Source: Burkholderia ubonensis subsp. mesacidophila (GTDB taxonomy: Bacteria > Pseudomonadota > Gammaproteobacteria > Burkholderiales > Burkholderiaceae). Taken from it: a stretch of 64,000 bases of DNA. The stretch covers positions 3,224,001 to 3,288,000 of the forward strand of contig NZ_CP020737.1 in the NCBI RefSeq assembly GCF_002097715.1, written 5' to 3'. The position numbers were made by a program, and so were the translations under genes. Within the stretch, counting starts at the first letter, position 1. Each line of letters begins with the position of its first letter. Under the pieces are notes generated by a model that did not search any database, was not told the origin of the DNA, and saw only the letters and a list, made by a program, of their open reading frames with translations. Shown in pieces: positions 54,329-64,000 of this stretch.

Positions 54329-55210
54329 ATGACCGACTCGACCCGCTCGCTGCGCAATTGCCTTGCGCCCGCGAAACTCAACCTGTTCCTGCACATCACC
54401 GGCCGCCGCCCGAACGGCTATCACGACCTGCAGAGCGTGTTCCAGCTGCTGAACTGGGGCGACACGCTGCACTTCACGCTGCGCGACGACGGCAAGGTCG
54501 CACGCGCAACCGACGTGCCGGGTGTGCCCGAGGAAAGCGATCTCGTCGTGCGCGCCGCCAACCTGCTGAAGGCGCACACCGGCGCGGCGGCCGGCGTCGA
54601 CATCGAGATCGACAAGCGCCTGCCGATGGGCGCGGGCCTCGGCGGCGGCAGCTCCGACGCGGCGACGACGCTGCTCGCGCTGAATCGTCTGTGGCAGCTG
54701 AATCTGCCGCGCGCGGAACTGCAATCGCTCGCAGTGAAACTCGGCGCGGACGTGCCGTTTTTTATTTTTGGAAAAAATGCGTTCGCAGAGGGTATCGGAG
54801 AAGAATTAGCTGAGGTAGAATTGCCGACTCGCTGGTTCCTGGTTGTGACGCCAAGCGTTCATGTCCCGACCGCTGAAATATTTTCAGATGAGTTGTTGAC
54901 AAGAGATTCAAAGCCAGTCACAATTACGGACTTTCTTGCACTGCAAAGCAGTGATGCAGGATGGCCAGACAGTTTCGGCCGGAATGACATGCAGCAAGTT
55001 GTGACAAGTAAGTACGCGGAAGTTGCGCAGGTGGCTAAATGGTTGTATAATGAGGCCCCCGCGAGAATGACCGGCTCCGGAGCAAGCGTGTTTGCAGTGT
55101 TTCATAGCAAGCGCGAGGCAGAAGCGGTGAAAGCCAAGCTGCCCGCCGGTTGGAACGGCGCAGTTGCCGAGAGCTTGAACGAGCATCCGCTCTTCGCTTT
55201 CGCGTCATGA
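54329..55210 (+). CDS. ispE: 4-diphosphocytidyl-2-C-methyl-D-erythritol kinase
   Basis: A 293-residue GHMP kinase of the methylerythritol phosphate pathway for isoprenoids. The ATP-binding loop is [17 protein letters not shown] (about 93-109), and MTGSGASVF (about 249-257) is the third conserved motif. The 3' half is unusually AT-rich: about 49% GC by hand count over 54781-55020, while the first half is much richer. Promoter-like elements for the downstream tRNA and prs lie in that part, as prs promoters in E. coli do within ispE. Confidence 0.96.
   Translation: MTDSTRSLRNCLAPAKLNLFLHITGRRPNGYHDLQSVFQLLNWGDTLHFTLRDDGKVARATDVPGVPEESDLVVRAANLLKAHTGAAAGVDIEIDKRLPMGAGLGGGSSDAATTLLALNRLWQLNLPRAELQSLAVKLGADVPFFIFGKNAFAEGIGEELAEVELPTRWFLVVTPSVHVPTAEIFSDELLTRDSKPVTITDFLALQSSDAGWPDSFGRNDMQQVVTSKYAEVAQVAKWLYNEAPARMTGSGASVFAVFHSKREAEAVKAKLPAGWNGAVAESLNEHPLFAFAS
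54896..54924 (+). promoter_or_regulatory. predicted sigma-70 promoter inside ispE
   Basis: A perfect -35 TTGACA is followed after 17 bases by CACAAT (four of six matches). It faces tRNA-Gln and prs. Confidence 0.5.
55023..55051 (+). promoter_or_regulatory. second predicted promoter inside ispE
   Basis: A perfect -10 TATAAT (55046-55051) with TTGCGC 17 bases upstream. It lies 212 bases before tRNA-Gln on the same strand. Confidence 0.45.
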
Positions 55211-55262
55211 AGTTTTGCTTTATCGGATGACCTACAAGTCCGGTGAAGTTTCAGTTGAGTGT

Positions 55263-55339
55263 AGGGGAGTCGCCAAGTTGGTCAAGGCACCGGATTTTGA
55301 TTCCGGCATGCGAGGGTTCGAGTCCTTCCTCCCCTGCCA
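55263..55339 (+). tRNA. tRNA-Gln (TTG anticodon)
   Basis: A 77-base cloverleaf including an encoded CCA. The seven-base acceptor stem is AGGGGAG/CTCCCCT with discriminator G, the anticodon stem CCGGA/TCCGG has loop TTTTGAT with anticodon TTG at 55297-55299, and the T-loop is TTCGAGT. It reads CAA (and CAG by wobble). It lies between ispE and prs, a known arrangement in Burkholderiales. Confidence 0.97.
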
Positions 55340-55384
55340 AAAATTTTCCCGCATTTTCCCGCCCAAGCCCGAAGCAGGTGCATG

Positions 55385-56341
55385 ATGAGCAGCCATGACG
55401 GCCTGATGGTTTTTACTGGCAACGCGAATCCCGCGCTTGCTCAGGAAGTCGTCAATATCCTTGGTATTCCCCTCGGCAAGGCAATGGTCAGCCGTTTCTC
55501 CGACGGCGAAATCCAGGTCGAGATCCAGGAAAACGTGCGCGGCAAGGACGTCTTTGTCCTGCAATCCACGTGCGCACCGACCAACGACAACCTGATGGAA
55601 CTGATGATCATGGTCGATGCGCTCAAGCGCGCATCCGCCGGCCGGATCACCGCAGCCATCCCCTACTTCGGCTACGCCCGCCAGGATCGCCGCCCGCGTT
55701 CGGCGCGCGTCGCAATCTCGGCGAAGATCGTCGCGAACATGCTGGAAATCGCCGGCGTCGAGCGGATCATCACGATGGATCTGCACGCCGACCAGATTCA
55801 GGGCTTCTTCGACATTCCGGTCGACAACATCTACGCAACGCCGATCCTGCTGGGTGACCTGCGCAAGCAGAACTACTCGGATCTGCTCGTCGTGTCGCCG
55901 GACGTCGGCGGCGTGGTCCGCGCCCGTGCGCTCGCGAAGCAGCTCAACTGCGACCTCGCGATCATCGACAAGCGTCGCCCGAAGGCGAACGTCGCCGAAG
56001 TGATGAACATCATCGGTGAAGTCGAAGGCCGCACCTGCGTGATCATGGACGACATGGTCGACACCGCCGGCACGCTCTGCAAGGCCGCGCAAGTGCTGAA
56101 GGATCGCGGCGCGAAGCAGGTGTTCGCGTATGCGACGCACCCGGTGCTGTCGGGTGGCGCCGCCGAGCGCATCGCCGCATCGGCGCTCGACGAGCTGGTC
56201 GTTACCGACACGATCCCGCTGTCCGCAGAATCGCTGGCCTGCTCGAAGATCCGCTCGCTGACGAGCGCGAGCCTCCTGGCCGAGACGTTCTCGCGGATCC
56301 GCCGCGGCGATTCGGTGATGTCGCTGTTCGCGGAATCCTGA
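55385..56341 (+). CDS. prs: ribose-phosphate pyrophosphokinase
   Basis: A 318-residue enzyme making PRPP from ribose 5-phosphate and ATP, feeding purine, pyrimidine, histidine and NAD synthesis. The PRPP-binding motif is [14 protein letters not shown] (about 219-232), with [16 protein letters not shown] (about 95-110) as the flexible loop. A second ATG codon upstream would add one Met. Followed by a strong terminator. Confidence 0.96.
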   Translation: MSSHDGLMVFTGNANPALAQEVVNILGIPLGKAMVSRFSDGEIQVEIQENVRGKDVFVLQSTCAPTNDNLMELMIMVDALKRASAGRITAAIPYFGYARQDRRPRSARVAISAKIVANMLEIAGVERIITMDLHADQIQGFFDIPVDNIYATPILLGDLRKQNYSDLLVVSPDVGGVVRARALAKQLNCDLAIIDKRRPKANVAEVMNIIGEVEGRTCVIMDDMVDTAGTLCKAAQVLKDRGAKQVFAYATHPVLSGGAAERIAASALDELVVTDTIPLSAESLACSKIRSLTSASLLAETFSRIRRGDSVMSLFAES

Positions 56342-56371
56342 TCGGGATACCGACAAGCAAAGCATGCGCAG

Positions 56372-56399
56372 AAAGCGAAGCGGCAACGCTTCGCTTTTT
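56372..56399 (+). terminator. intrinsic terminator after prs
   Basis: An 11-base stem based on AGCGAAGCG/CGCTTCGCT with a GCAA tetraloop, ending in TTTTT. Confidence 0.92.
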
Positions 56400-56502
56400 G
56401 CACAATCGGCCGGGACGTACGAAACCCCGGCCGTTTCATCAGGGGCCGCCGTTTTGACGGCCCGTCTTACTGCCTGGTCGCGGGCAGCACATGGAGAATC
56501 AC

Positions 56503-57108
56503 ATGAAAGTCGTCGCTTTCGAGCGCCAACAGCAAGGTACGGGTGCGAGCCGCCGCCTGCGCAACGCTGGTAAGACCACGGGTATCGTCTACGGTGGCGA
56601 AGCAGCCCCGCAAATGATCGAACTCGATCACAACGCCCTGTGGCACGCGCTGAAGAAGGAAGCCTTCCACTCGTCGATCCTCGACCTCGAAGTGGCCGGC
56701 GCATCGCAGCAAGTCCTGCTGCGTGACGTTCAGTACCACCCGTTCAAGCAACTCGTGCTGCACGTGGACTTCCAGCGCGTCGACGCGAAGAAGAAGCTGC
56801 ACACGAAGGTGCCGCTGCACTTCCTGAACGCTGAAGTCAGCCCGGCCGTGAAGCTGTCGAGCGCGATCATCTCGCACGTCGCGACGGAAATCGAAGTTGA
56901 ATGCCTGCCGGCCGACCTGCCGGAATTCCTCGAACTCGACCTGTCGAAGATCGAAGCGGGCCAATCGCTGCACGCGAAGGACATCACGCTGCCGAAGGGC
57001 GTCGCGCTGGTCGCCCACGTCGACGCTGAAAACCCGGTCATCGCATCGGCAGCTCTGCCGGCCGGCGCCGTGTCGGACGCGGCTGAAGGCGAAACGCCGG
57101 CTGCCTAA
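56503..57108 (+). CDS. rplY: 50S ribosomal protein L25/Ctc
   Basis: A 201-residue 5S-rRNA-binding protein of the long CTC type, with an N-terminal L25 domain (1-95) and a C-terminal TL5-like domain (96-190). [21 protein letters not shown] is the opening, shown up to residue 21 in part. A GGAGAA ribosome-binding site precedes the start. Codon use is less biased than its neighbours, as expected for a highly expressed gene. Ends in a terminator before pth. Confidence 0.95.
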   Translation: MKVVAFERQQQGTGASRRLRNAGKTTGIVYGGEAAPQMIELDHNALWHALKKEAFHSSILDLEVAGASQQVLLRDVQYHPFKQLVLHVDFQRVDAKKKLHTKVPLHFLNAEVSPAVKLSSAIISHVATEIEVECLPADLPEFLELDLSKIEAGQSLHAKDITLPKGVALVAHVDAENPVIASAALPAGAVSDAAEGETPAA

Positions 57109-57145
57109 GCGCCTTTTCGATCCGTTTTTCGAAACGGTCGACGCA

Positions 57146-57180
57146 ACCCGCCGCGGCTTGCCCGGCGGGTTTTTCTTTTT
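57146..57180 (+). terminator. intrinsic terminator after rplY
   Basis: Eight-base stem ACCCGCCG/CGGCGGGT followed by a T-rich run. Confidence 0.88.
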
Positions 57181-57216
57181 TGCGCCCAGGCGGCTTGCCG
57201 CCGCTATCGAAACGTC

Positions 57217-57819
57217 ATGATCAAACTGATCGTCGGCCTCGGCAATCCCGGGGCGGAATACACCGCGACGCGCCACAACGCCGGCTTCTGGCTGATCGAC
57301 CAGCTGGCCCGCGAAGCGGGCGCCACGCTGCGCGACGAGCGCCGCTTCCACGGCTTCTACGCGAAGGCCCGCCTGCACGGCGAGGAAGTCCATCTGCTCG
57401 AACCGCAGACGTACATGAACCGCTCCGGCCAGTCGGTCGTCGCGCTCGCGCAATTCTTCAAGATCCTGCCCGACCAGATCCTCGTCGCGCACGACGAGCT
57501 CGACCTGCCGCCCGGCACCGTCAAGCTGAAGCGCGGCGGCGGCAGCGGCGGCCACAACGGCCTCAAGGACATTTCCGCGCACCTGTCGTCGCAGCAGTAC
57601 TGGCGGCTGCGGATCGGCATCGGCCATCCGCGCGACCTGATCCCCGAAAGCGCGCGCGCCGGCGCGAAGCCGGACGTCGCGAATTTCGTGCTGAAGCCGC
57701 CGCGCCGCGAAGAGCAGGACGTGATCGACGCGTCGATCGAACGTGCGCTCGCGGTGATGCCGATGGTCGTCAAGGGCGAGCTCGACCGCGCGACGATGCT
57801 GCTGCATCGCAACGGCTGA
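57217..57819 (+). CDS. pth: peptidyl-tRNA hydrolase
   Basis: A 200-residue enzyme recycling tRNA from prematurely released peptidyl-tRNA. The active region is [18 protein letters not shown] (about 8-25), with the catalytic histidine in RHNAG, and [25 protein letters not shown] carries the second conserved block. Partner of rplY in gene order across proteobacteria. Confidence 0.95.
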   Translation: MIKLIVGLGNPGAEYTATRHNAGFWLIDQLAREAGATLRDERRFHGFYAKARLHGEEVHLLEPQTYMNRSGQSVVALAQFFKILPDQILVAHDELDLPPGTVKLKRGGGSGGHNGLKDISAHLSSQQYWRLRIGIGHPRDLIPESARAGAKPDVANFVLKPPRREEQDVIDASIERALAVMPMVVKGELDRATMLLHRNG

Positions 57820-57877
57820 GCGCACCGCTGGCCGCGCATGAGGTAATCTCGTCGTTTTACCCGTCAGGAGCCAAGCG

Positions 57878-58945
57878 GTGAGCCGTTACTGGAGCGACGT
57901 CGTTCAGCAACTCGTGCCCTACGTGCCGGGCGAACAGCCCGCGCTCGCGCATCCGGTCAAGCTGAACACCAACGAGAATCCCTATCCGCCGTCGCCGCGC
58001 GTCGTCGCGGCGATCGCGCACGAACTCGGCGAAACCGGCGAGACGCTGCGCCGCTATCCGGATCCGCTCGCGCGCCAGCTGCGCGAGACGGTCGCCGCCC
58101 ATCACCGCATCGCGCCGGATCAGGTATTCGTCGGCAACGGCTCCGATGAAGTCCTCGCGCACACGTTCCAGGCGCTGCTCAAGCACGACCGGCCGCTGCG
58201 CTTCCCCGACATCTCGTACAGCTTCTATCCAACCTATGCGCGGCTGTACGACGTGCCCTACACGGCGCTGCCGCTCGCTGACGATTTCTCGATCCGCGTC
58301 GACGACTACCTCGACGACGCGGGCGGCGTGCTGTTCCCGAACCCGAACGCGCCGACGGGCCGCGCGCTGCCGCTCGCGGACATCGAGCGGATCGCCGCCG
58401 CGAATCCGTCGTCGGCGGTCGTCATCGACGAGGCATATGTGGATTTCGGCGCGCAGTCGGCGATCTCGCTGATCGACCGCTACCCGAACCTGCTGGTCGT
58501 CCATACGACGTCGAAGGCCCGCTCGCTCGCGGGGATGCGGGTCGGCTTCGCGTTCGGCGATGCCGGCCTGATCGACGCGCTCAACCGCGTGAAGGACAGC
58601 TTCAACTCGTACCCGCTCGACCGTCTCGCGCAGGTCGCGGCGCGCGCCGCCTACGAGGACGACGCGTACTTCGACGCGACGTGCCGGCGCGTGATCGACA
58701 GCCGCACGCGGCTCACGCAAGCGCTGGAAGCCATGGGATTCGACGTCGTGCCGTCGGCGGCGAATTTCGTGTTCGCGCGCCATCCGGCGCACGACGCGGC
58801 CACGCTGGCGACACGGCTCAAGGAGCGGGAGATTTTCGTGCGGCACTTCAAGCTGCCGCGGATCGACCAGCATCTGCGCATCACCGTCGGCACCGATGCC
58901 GAGTGCGACTCGCTCGCCGCGGCGCTGCGCGACCTGCTGGGCTGA
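57878..58945 (+). CDS. hisC: histidinol-phosphate aminotransferase
   Basis: A 355-residue class I/II PLP-dependent aminotransferase. The Schiff-base lysine is Lys213 in [14 protein letters not shown], with N-terminal [13 protein letters not shown] and GNGSDEVL. It converts imidazole acetol phosphate to histidinol phosphate, and similar enzymes can act on aromatic amino acids. It stands alone, away from any his operon, so it may be a second copy (hisC2). The GTG start has a good CAGGAG ribosome-binding site. Confidence 0.93.
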   Translation: MSRYWSDVVQQLVPYVPGEQPALAHPVKLNTNENPYPPSPRVVAAIAHELGETGETLRRYPDPLARQLRETVAAHHRIAPDQVFVGNGSDEVLAHTFQALLKHDRPLRFPDISYSFYPTYARLYDVPYTALPLADDFSIRVDDYLDDAGGVLFPNPNAPTGRALPLADIERIAAANPSSAVVIDEAYVDFGAQSAISLIDRYPNLLVVHTTSKARSLAGMRVGFAFGDAGLIDALNRVKDSFNSYPLDRLAQVAARAAYEDDAYFDATCRRVIDSRTRLTQALEAMGFDVVPSAANFVFARHPAHDAATLATRLKEREIFVRHFKLPRIDQHLRITVGTDAECDSLAAALRDLLG

Positions 58946-58986
58946 AATCGGCGCGGGCGGCACGCGCCGCCCGGCCCTTCATTGCG

Positions 58987-59271
<285 letters not shown>

Positions 59272-59315
59272 TCAGGCCAGCGGCCGGCTTCGGGGAGAAG
59301 CCGGCCGGCGCCGCA

Positions 59316-59897
<582 letters not shown>

Positions 59898-59954
59898 TCA
59901 GGCTCGCCGCCTGTTGCACGTCGCCCGTTGCACGCGCCTCGTTTGGAACGCGCA

Positions 59955-60578
59955 TTATTCATCATTTTCGCGTCGCAGCAAATGATAGTGCACCGCCCCC
60001 GCCTTGCCGTGCTTCGCAATCTCCCAGCCGGCGAGCGCATCGTGCGCGGCCGGGTCGAGTTCCTCCCCGGTCTCGACGTACAGCGCGCCGCCCGGCGCCA
60101 CCAGCGGCGCGGTGAGCGCGATCGCGCGCGCGAGCACGGCCGCGTCGCCGAACGGCGGGTCGAGGAACACGACGTCGAACGCGCCCGGCGCGAGGCCTGC
60201 CGCGAGCCGCAGCGCATCGGCCTCGGCGACCTCGACCGTGCGCGCGCCGAGCTTGTCCCGGATCGCGCGCAGCTGCTGCGCCGCGCGCGGATGGCGCTCG
60301 ACCATCACGACGCTCGCCGCGCCGCGCGAGGCGGCCTCGAAGCCGAGCGCGCCGGTGCCGGCGAACAGATCAAGGCAGCGCTGCCCGTCGAGGTCCTGGC
60401 CGAGCCAGTTGAACAGCGTCTCGCGGACGCGGTCGGGCGTCGGGCGCAGGCCGTCGAGATCCAGCACCGCGAGCGGCGTGCGTTTCCAGTCGCCGCCGAT
60501 GATGCGGATCGCGTGCGGCTTGCCGCGGCTGGTGGGGGCCGCGGGGCGGCCGGAGGGTGAACGGGATGAACGGGACAT
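59955..60578 (-). CDS. rsmD: 16S rRNA (guanine966-N2)-methyltransferase RsmD
   Basis: A 207-residue methyltransferase acting on 16S rRNA in 30S assembly. S-adenosylmethionine-binding motif I is DLFAGTGALGFEA (about 70-82), and the catalytic motif is FLDPPFGD (about 140). RPTPDRVRETLFNWL precedes the fold. The first 20 residues are Ser/Arg/Pro-rich and poorly conserved, so the exact start is less certain. Divergent from ftsY. Confidence 0.92.
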   Translation of the reverse strand: MSRSSRSPSGRPAAPTSRGKPHAIRIIGGDWKRTPLAVLDLDGLRPTPDRVRETLFNWLGQDLDGQRCLDLFAGTGALGFEAASRGAASVVMVERHPRAAQQLRAIRDKLGARTVEVAEADALRLAAGLAPGAFDVVFLDPPFGDAAVLARAIALTAPLVAPGGALYVETGEELDPAAHDALAGWEIAKHGKAGAVHYHLLRRENDE

Positions 60579-60685
60579 GCGGGAGGAATATCGAACGGAG
60601 GACCGGGCGCGCACGGGGCGCGCCGCCAAACAGGCGCACGTTACCACAGCGGCGGCGCGCGCTGGCGCGAGCGCCGCGCTGCGCC

Positions 60686-60694
60686 TGATAAAAT
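60686..60694 (+). promoter_or_regulatory. extended -10 element of the ftsY promoter
   Basis: TGATAAAAT matches the extended -10 consensus and lies 86 bases before ftsY in the divergent region with rsmD. Confidence 0.45.
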
Positions 60695-60780
60695 GCGAGG
60701 TTTCGGCTGTCGCGCGCGACAGCCCGCACGCAATCCGCGCCTTCAGCGACGCCGGATCGCCCTCTTTCCGACACCAGACC

Positions 60781-61953
60781 ATGTTCAGTTTCTTCAAACG
60801 ATTCAAGAAAACGCAGGAGCCGACGCCCGCGGAAGCGCCGTCGGCCGCCGAGCCGCAGGCGGACGCGCAGTCCGCCGATGCGCCCGCGCCGCAGCCGGCG
60901 CCGGCCCCGCGCGAATCCGCGCCCTCGTCCGGCGGCGCGGCGCCGCAGCTGGACACGCCCGCCGTCGTGATGACGGTCACCCCGGCCGACGGCGGCCGCG
61001 GCGAGGTCGTCGAGACGGTCGAGATCGTCCCGCCGCCCACAACGGACCCCAATGCGAAGAAGTCGTGGCTCGCGCGCCTGAAGTCCGGGCTCGCGAAGAC
61101 CAGTTCGAGCATCACCGGCGTGTTCGTCAGCACGAAGATCGACGAGGACCTGTACGAGGAGCTCGAGACCGCGCTGCTGATGTCCGACGCGGGCATCGAC
61201 GCGACCGAATACCTGCTCGACGCGCTGCGCGAGAAAGTGCGCACGAACCGGCTCACCGATCCGCAGCAGGTCAAGGGTGCGCTGCACGACCTGCTCGTCG
61301 ACCTGCTGAAGCCGCTCGAGAAATCGCTGATGCTCGGCCGCGCGCAGCCGCTCGTGATGATGATCGCGGGCGTCAACGGCGCCGGCAAGACGACCAGCAT
61401 CGGCAAGCTCGCCAAGCACCTGCAGAGCTTCGACCAGTCGGTGCTGCTGGCCGCGGGCGACACGTTCCGCGCGGCCGCCCGCGAACAGCTGACGATCTGG
61501 GGCGAGCGCAATAACGTGACGGTGGTGCAGCAGGAAAGCGGCGATCCAGCCGCGGTGATCTTCGACGCGGTCAGCGCCGCGCGCGCGCGCGGCATCGACG
61601 TGATGATGGCCGACACCGCCGGCCGCCTGCCGACGCAGCTGCACCTGATGGAAGAGCTGAAGAAGGTGAAGCGCGTGATCTCGAAGGCGCACGACGGCGC
61701 GCCGCACGAAGTGCTGCTCGTGATCGACGCGAACACGGGCCAGAACGCGCTCACGCAGGTGAAGGCGTTCGACGACGCGCTCGGCCTGACCGGCCTCATC
61801 GTCACGAAGCTCGACGGCACCGCGAAGGGCGGCATCCTCGCCGCGATCGCGCGGCAGCGCCCGGTGCCCGTCTACTTCATCGGCGTCGGCGAGAAGGTCG
61901 AGGACCTGCAGCCGTTCAGCGCAGAGGAATTCGTCGACGCGCTGCTCGGCTGA
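60781..61953 (+). CDS. ftsY: signal recognition particle receptor FtsY
   Basis: A 390-residue SRP GTPase receptor targeting membrane proteins to the Sec translocon. The N-terminal A domain (1-90) is Ala/Pro/Glu-rich and disordered, with a short basic amphipathic start (MFSFFKRFKK). The NG domain follows: [10 protein letters not shown] (P-loop), DTFRAAAREQL, DTAGR and TKLDGTAKGG. The unrelated length of the A domain is normal between species. Ends in a terminator. Confidence 0.96.
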   Translation: MFSFFKRFKKTQEPTPAEAPSAAEPQADAQSADAPAPQPAPAPRESAPSSGGAAPQLDTPAVVMTVTPADGGRGEVVETVEIVPPPTTDPNAKKSWLARLKSGLAKTSSSITGVFVSTKIDEDLYEELETALLMSDAGIDATEYLLDALREKVRTNRLTDPQQVKGALHDLLVDLLKPLEKSLMLGRAQPLVMMIAGVNGAGKTTSIGKLAKHLQSFDQSVLLAAGDTFRAAAREQLTIWGERNNVTVVQQESGDPAAVIFDAVSAARARGIDVMMADTAGRLPTQLHLMEELKKVKRVISKAHDGAPHEVLLVIDANTGQNALTQVKAFDDALGLTGLIVTKLDGTAKGGILAAIARQRPVPVYFIGVGEKVEDLQPFSAEEFVDALLG

Positions 61954-61975
61954 ACGCCGCGCACCGTCCCGCACG

Positions 61976-62000
61976 AAGGGCGCCCATGGGCGCCCTTTTT
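61976..62000 (+). terminator. intrinsic terminator after ftsY
   Basis: A ten-base stem AAGGGCGCCC/GGGCGCCCTT with a two-base centre, followed by T residues; also suited to terminate the convergent maiA. Confidence 0.9.
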
Positions 62001-62019
62001 CATGCGGCCGGCACCGACC

Positions 62020-62664
62020 TCACTCGGCGTCGGGCTGCGCGCCGGGCGCGGCCGCCTTGAACGCGTCGAGCGTCATCGCGTAATCGTAAATCCGCTGGAT
62101 CGTCGGGAAGCGCGACGTGTCGATCGCGAAGCGGTTCGCATTGAACACCTGCGGCACGACGCAGATGTCCGCAAGCGTCGGCGTATCGCCGAAGCACAGC
62201 TTGCCGGTGCGCGGATCGTTCGCAAGGCGCGCTTCCAGCGTCGTGAACCCCGCCTCGATCCAGTGGCGATACCAGTCGTTCTTCGCCTCTTCCGGCACCT
62301 GGAGCATGTGCTTCAGGTACTTCAGCACGCGCAGGTTGTTGAGCGGGTGGATCTCGCACGCGATCTGCAGCGCGATCGACCGCACGTACGCACGGTCGAG
62401 CGGCGCTTTCGGCAGCAGCGGCGGCTCGGGATGAGCCTCGTCCAGGTACTCGACGATCGCGAGCGACTGCTGCAGCGCCGCGTCGCCGTCGACGAGCGTC
62501 GGCACCAGCGAATCCGGGCTCAGCGCGCGATATTCGTCCTTCAGTTGCTGGCCGCCGTCGCGCAGCAGATGCACCGGCACGTAGTCGAACGGCAGCTGCT
62601 TCAGGTGCAGCGCGATCCGCACGCGATACGAGGCGGAACTGCGGAAATAGCTGTAAAGCTTCAT
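62020..62664 (-). CDS. maiA: maleylacetoacetate isomerase
   Basis: A 214-residue zeta-class glutathione S-transferase. The glutathione-binding catalytic motif is SYFRSSASYRVRIAL (about 5-19); the usual SSCS appears here as SSAS. It isomerises maleylacetoacetate to fumarylacetoacetate in tyrosine and homogentisate breakdown. The C-terminal helical domain includes EIHPLNNLRVLKYL. No other tyrosine-catabolic gene lies beside it here. Confidence 0.88.
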   Translation of the reverse strand: MKLYSYFRSSASYRVRIALHLKQLPFDYVPVHLLRDGGQQLKDEYRALSPDSLVPTLVDGDAALQQSLAIVEYLDEAHPEPPLLPKAPLDRAYVRSIALQIACEIHPLNNLRVLKYLKHMLQVPEEAKNDWYRHWIEAGFTTLEARLANDPRTGKLCFGDTPTLADICVVPQVFNANRFAIDTSRFPTIQRIYDYAMTLDAFKAAAPGAQPDAE

Positions 62665-62896
62665 CGGATGTCTCTCGTTGTCGTGATCGGCCGGTGAACG
62701 CGCAGGGCGGAGACCGGCATGCGCGGCATGGGCAGCGCGCAGGGAACCGGGGGCCGACGCGGGCGTCGCCGGATGCATCAGTGTAGCGCGCGGCGCCGCG
62801 CCCCCGCGCGCTTGCCGGATCCGCGCACATGCGATACTGAGAGGGTTCCTCACATCAGATGCGCGGCCCCGACGCCGGCCGCCCCACCCCGCTTCG

Positions 62897-63880
62897 ATGA
62901 CCGCTTCCCACGATCCCGCCGCCCGCCCGGCCGAGCCGTTCCACAGTGCCCGCTTCATCAAGGAAATCGGGCGCGGACCGCATGGCGCGCGCGCGCTGTC
63001 CGCCGAAGACACCTTCGAGCTGTATCGGGCGATGCTCGACGCGCGCGTGTCGGACCTCGAACTCGGCGCGATCCTGATCGCGTATCGCCTGAAGGGTGAG
63101 ACCGCCGACGAGCTGGCCGCGATGCTGGCCGCCGCACACGCGTCGTTCGAGCCCGTGCACGTGCGCGACGGCGCGTTCCGCGCGGTGTCGATCCCGAGCT
63201 ACAACGGCGCGCGCAAGCAGCCGAACCTCGTGCCGCTGCTCGCGCTCTTGCTCGCGCGCGAAGGCGTGCCGGTGCTCGTGCACGGCGTCACGCACGATCC
63301 GGGCCGCGTGACGAGCGCCGAGATCTTCGCCGCGCTGTCGATCGCGCCGTCGGCATCGCACGCCGGGATCGAGGACATGCTCGCCGAACGCCGCGTCGCG
63401 TTCGCGCCGATCGACACGCTCGCGCCGCAGCTCGCGCGCCTGCTGGCGATGCGCGGCGTGCTCGGCGTGCGCAACTCGACGCATACGCTCGTGAAGATCC
63501 TGCAGCCGTTCGCGCCCGCGGGCCTGCGGCTCGTCAACTACACGCATCCGCCGTACCGCGACAGTCTCGCGCAGCTGTTCCGCGGCCATCCTGACGCGGC
63601 GCAGGGCGGCGCGTTGCTCGCGCGCGGCACCGAAGGCGAGGCCGTTGCCGACACGCGGCGCCAGGTGCAGGTCGACTGGCTGCACGACGGCGTCTGCGAC
63701 ACGCTGATCGAAGCGGAGCGCTCGTCGGCCGACGCGCCGCCCGTCGCGCTGCCGGAATCGCGCGATGCGGCCACGACCGCGGCCTGGACGGACGCCGTGC
63801 TGCGCGGCGAGATGCCGGTGCCCGAGACGGTCGCGCGACAGGTCGAGACGATCGTGCGCGTCGTCCGCCGCGGCGCCTGA
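62897..63880 (+). CDS. ybiB: YbiB-family DNA-binding protein
   Basis: A 327-residue protein of the anthranilate-phosphoribosyltransferase-like YbiB family. FIKEIGRGPHGARALSAEDTF (about 20-39) starts an N-terminal helical domain, and the phosphoribosyltransferase-like core contains LVHGVTHDPGRVTSAEIFAAL. E. coli YbiB binds nucleic acids without known enzymatic activity, and the glycine-rich substrate loop of true TrpD enzymes is altered. Role here unknown. Begins 232 bases from divergent maiA. Confidence 0.9.
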   Translation: MTASHDPAARPAEPFHSARFIKEIGRGPHGARALSAEDTFELYRAMLDARVSDLELGAILIAYRLKGETADELAAMLAAAHASFEPVHVRDGAFRAVSIPSYNGARKQPNLVPLLALLLAREGVPVLVHGVTHDPGRVTSAEIFAALSIAPSASHAGIEDMLAERRVAFAPIDTLAPQLARLLAMRGVLGVRNSTHTLVKILQPFAPAGLRLVNYTHPPYRDSLAQLFRGHPDAAQGGALLARGTEGEAVADTRRQVQVDWLHDGVCDTLIEAERSSADAPPVALPESRDAATTAAWTDAVLRGEMPVPETVARQVETIVRVVRRGA

Positions 63881-63950
63881 GCGCGCAGCGGCGCGCCGAT
63901 CCGGCGCCGCGCGCTGTCGCTCGCGGCCCACGCCGGCCAAACCGCCCCAT

Positions 63951-63980
63951 TTGACACGCGCGGGCATCCTGGCATAGAGT
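63951..63980 (+). promoter_or_regulatory. predicted promoter of the gene at the right edge
   Basis: A perfect -35 TTGACA (63951-63956) followed after 18 bases by TAGAGT (63975-63980), eight bases before an ATG. Confidence 0.5.
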
Positions 63981-63987
63981 TGTCGCC

Positions 63988-64000
63988 ATGCGTTCCTTTC
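63988..64000 (+). CDS. 5' end of a gene cut by the window edge
   Basis: Only the start MRSF is visible, preceded by a promoter-like sequence; nothing can be said of the product. Confidence 0.4.

Overview
The window is a high-GC proteobacterial chromosome segment, almost certainly from Burkholderia sensu stricto. The reasons are dense GC-rich coding with strong GC bias at third codon positions, the kdsD-kdsC-lptCAB-rpoN-hpf-ptsN-hprK-rapZ block, the ispE/tRNA-Gln/prs/rplY/pth order, polyhydroxybutyrate genes and a narGHJI cluster. I saw no insertion sequence, prophage, integrase or CRISPR array. About 62 genes are supported: one tRNA, the rest protein-coding.

Region 1 (about 0.5-13.4 kb) is the most unusual part: a divergent gene cluster resembling aryl-polyene/xanthomonadin lipid pathways. 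Leftward genes encode a family 2 glycosyltransferase, a ketoreductase and an acyl carrier protein. Rightward, mostly overlapping genes encode a small membrane protein, an acyl-activating enzyme fused to a dehydratase, a LpxL-like acyltransferase, a LolA-like carrier, an MMPL/RND exporter, a NodB-type deacetylase, a ketosynthase, a chain-length-factor-like ketosynthase, a second dehydratase and a small secreted repeat protein. Together they could build an acyl chain on the carrier protein, attach it to a lipid/sugar and move it to the outer membrane. No aromatic ammonia-lyase, hydroxylase or thioesterase gene is present, so starter unit and product are unknown.

Region 2 (13.4-18.1 kb) holds polyhydroxybutyrate genes phaB, phaA and a phasin, without a polymer synthase, followed by an orphan ParA-type ATPase. 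A 539-base AT-rich non-coding stretch with repeated motifs lies between the phasin and ParA genes.

Region 3 (18.2-27.4 kb) is a respiratory nitrate reductase operon transcribed leftward in the order narG-narH-narJ-narI-parvulin-narK, with FNR-like sites upstream. Region 4 (27.4-30.7 kb) has an unrecognised 290-residue gene, a SmpA/BamE-like lipoprotein, ssb and an MFS transporter.

Region 5 (30.9-40.4 kb) is housekeeping: uvrA, a PerM-type membrane protein, purU, a Nudix protein, a LysE-type exporter, apt and a KefB-type antiporter. Region 6 (40.5-49.8 kb) carries Kdo synthesis (kdsD, kdsC), lipopolysaccharide transport (lptC, lptA, lptB), rpoN, hpf, the nitrogen-PTS genes ptsN and hprK, rapZ and a Lon-N-domain protein. 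Region 7 (49.8-64 kb) has mutY/mutM, a TPR protein with lolB and ispE, tRNA-Gln, prs, rplY, pth, hisC, a YfhL-type ferredoxin, coaD, rsmD, ftsY, maiA and ybiB, and ends at the first codons of another gene.

All calls come from reading the sequence and translated motifs; no database search was possible. Promoter and operator calls are pattern matches only.
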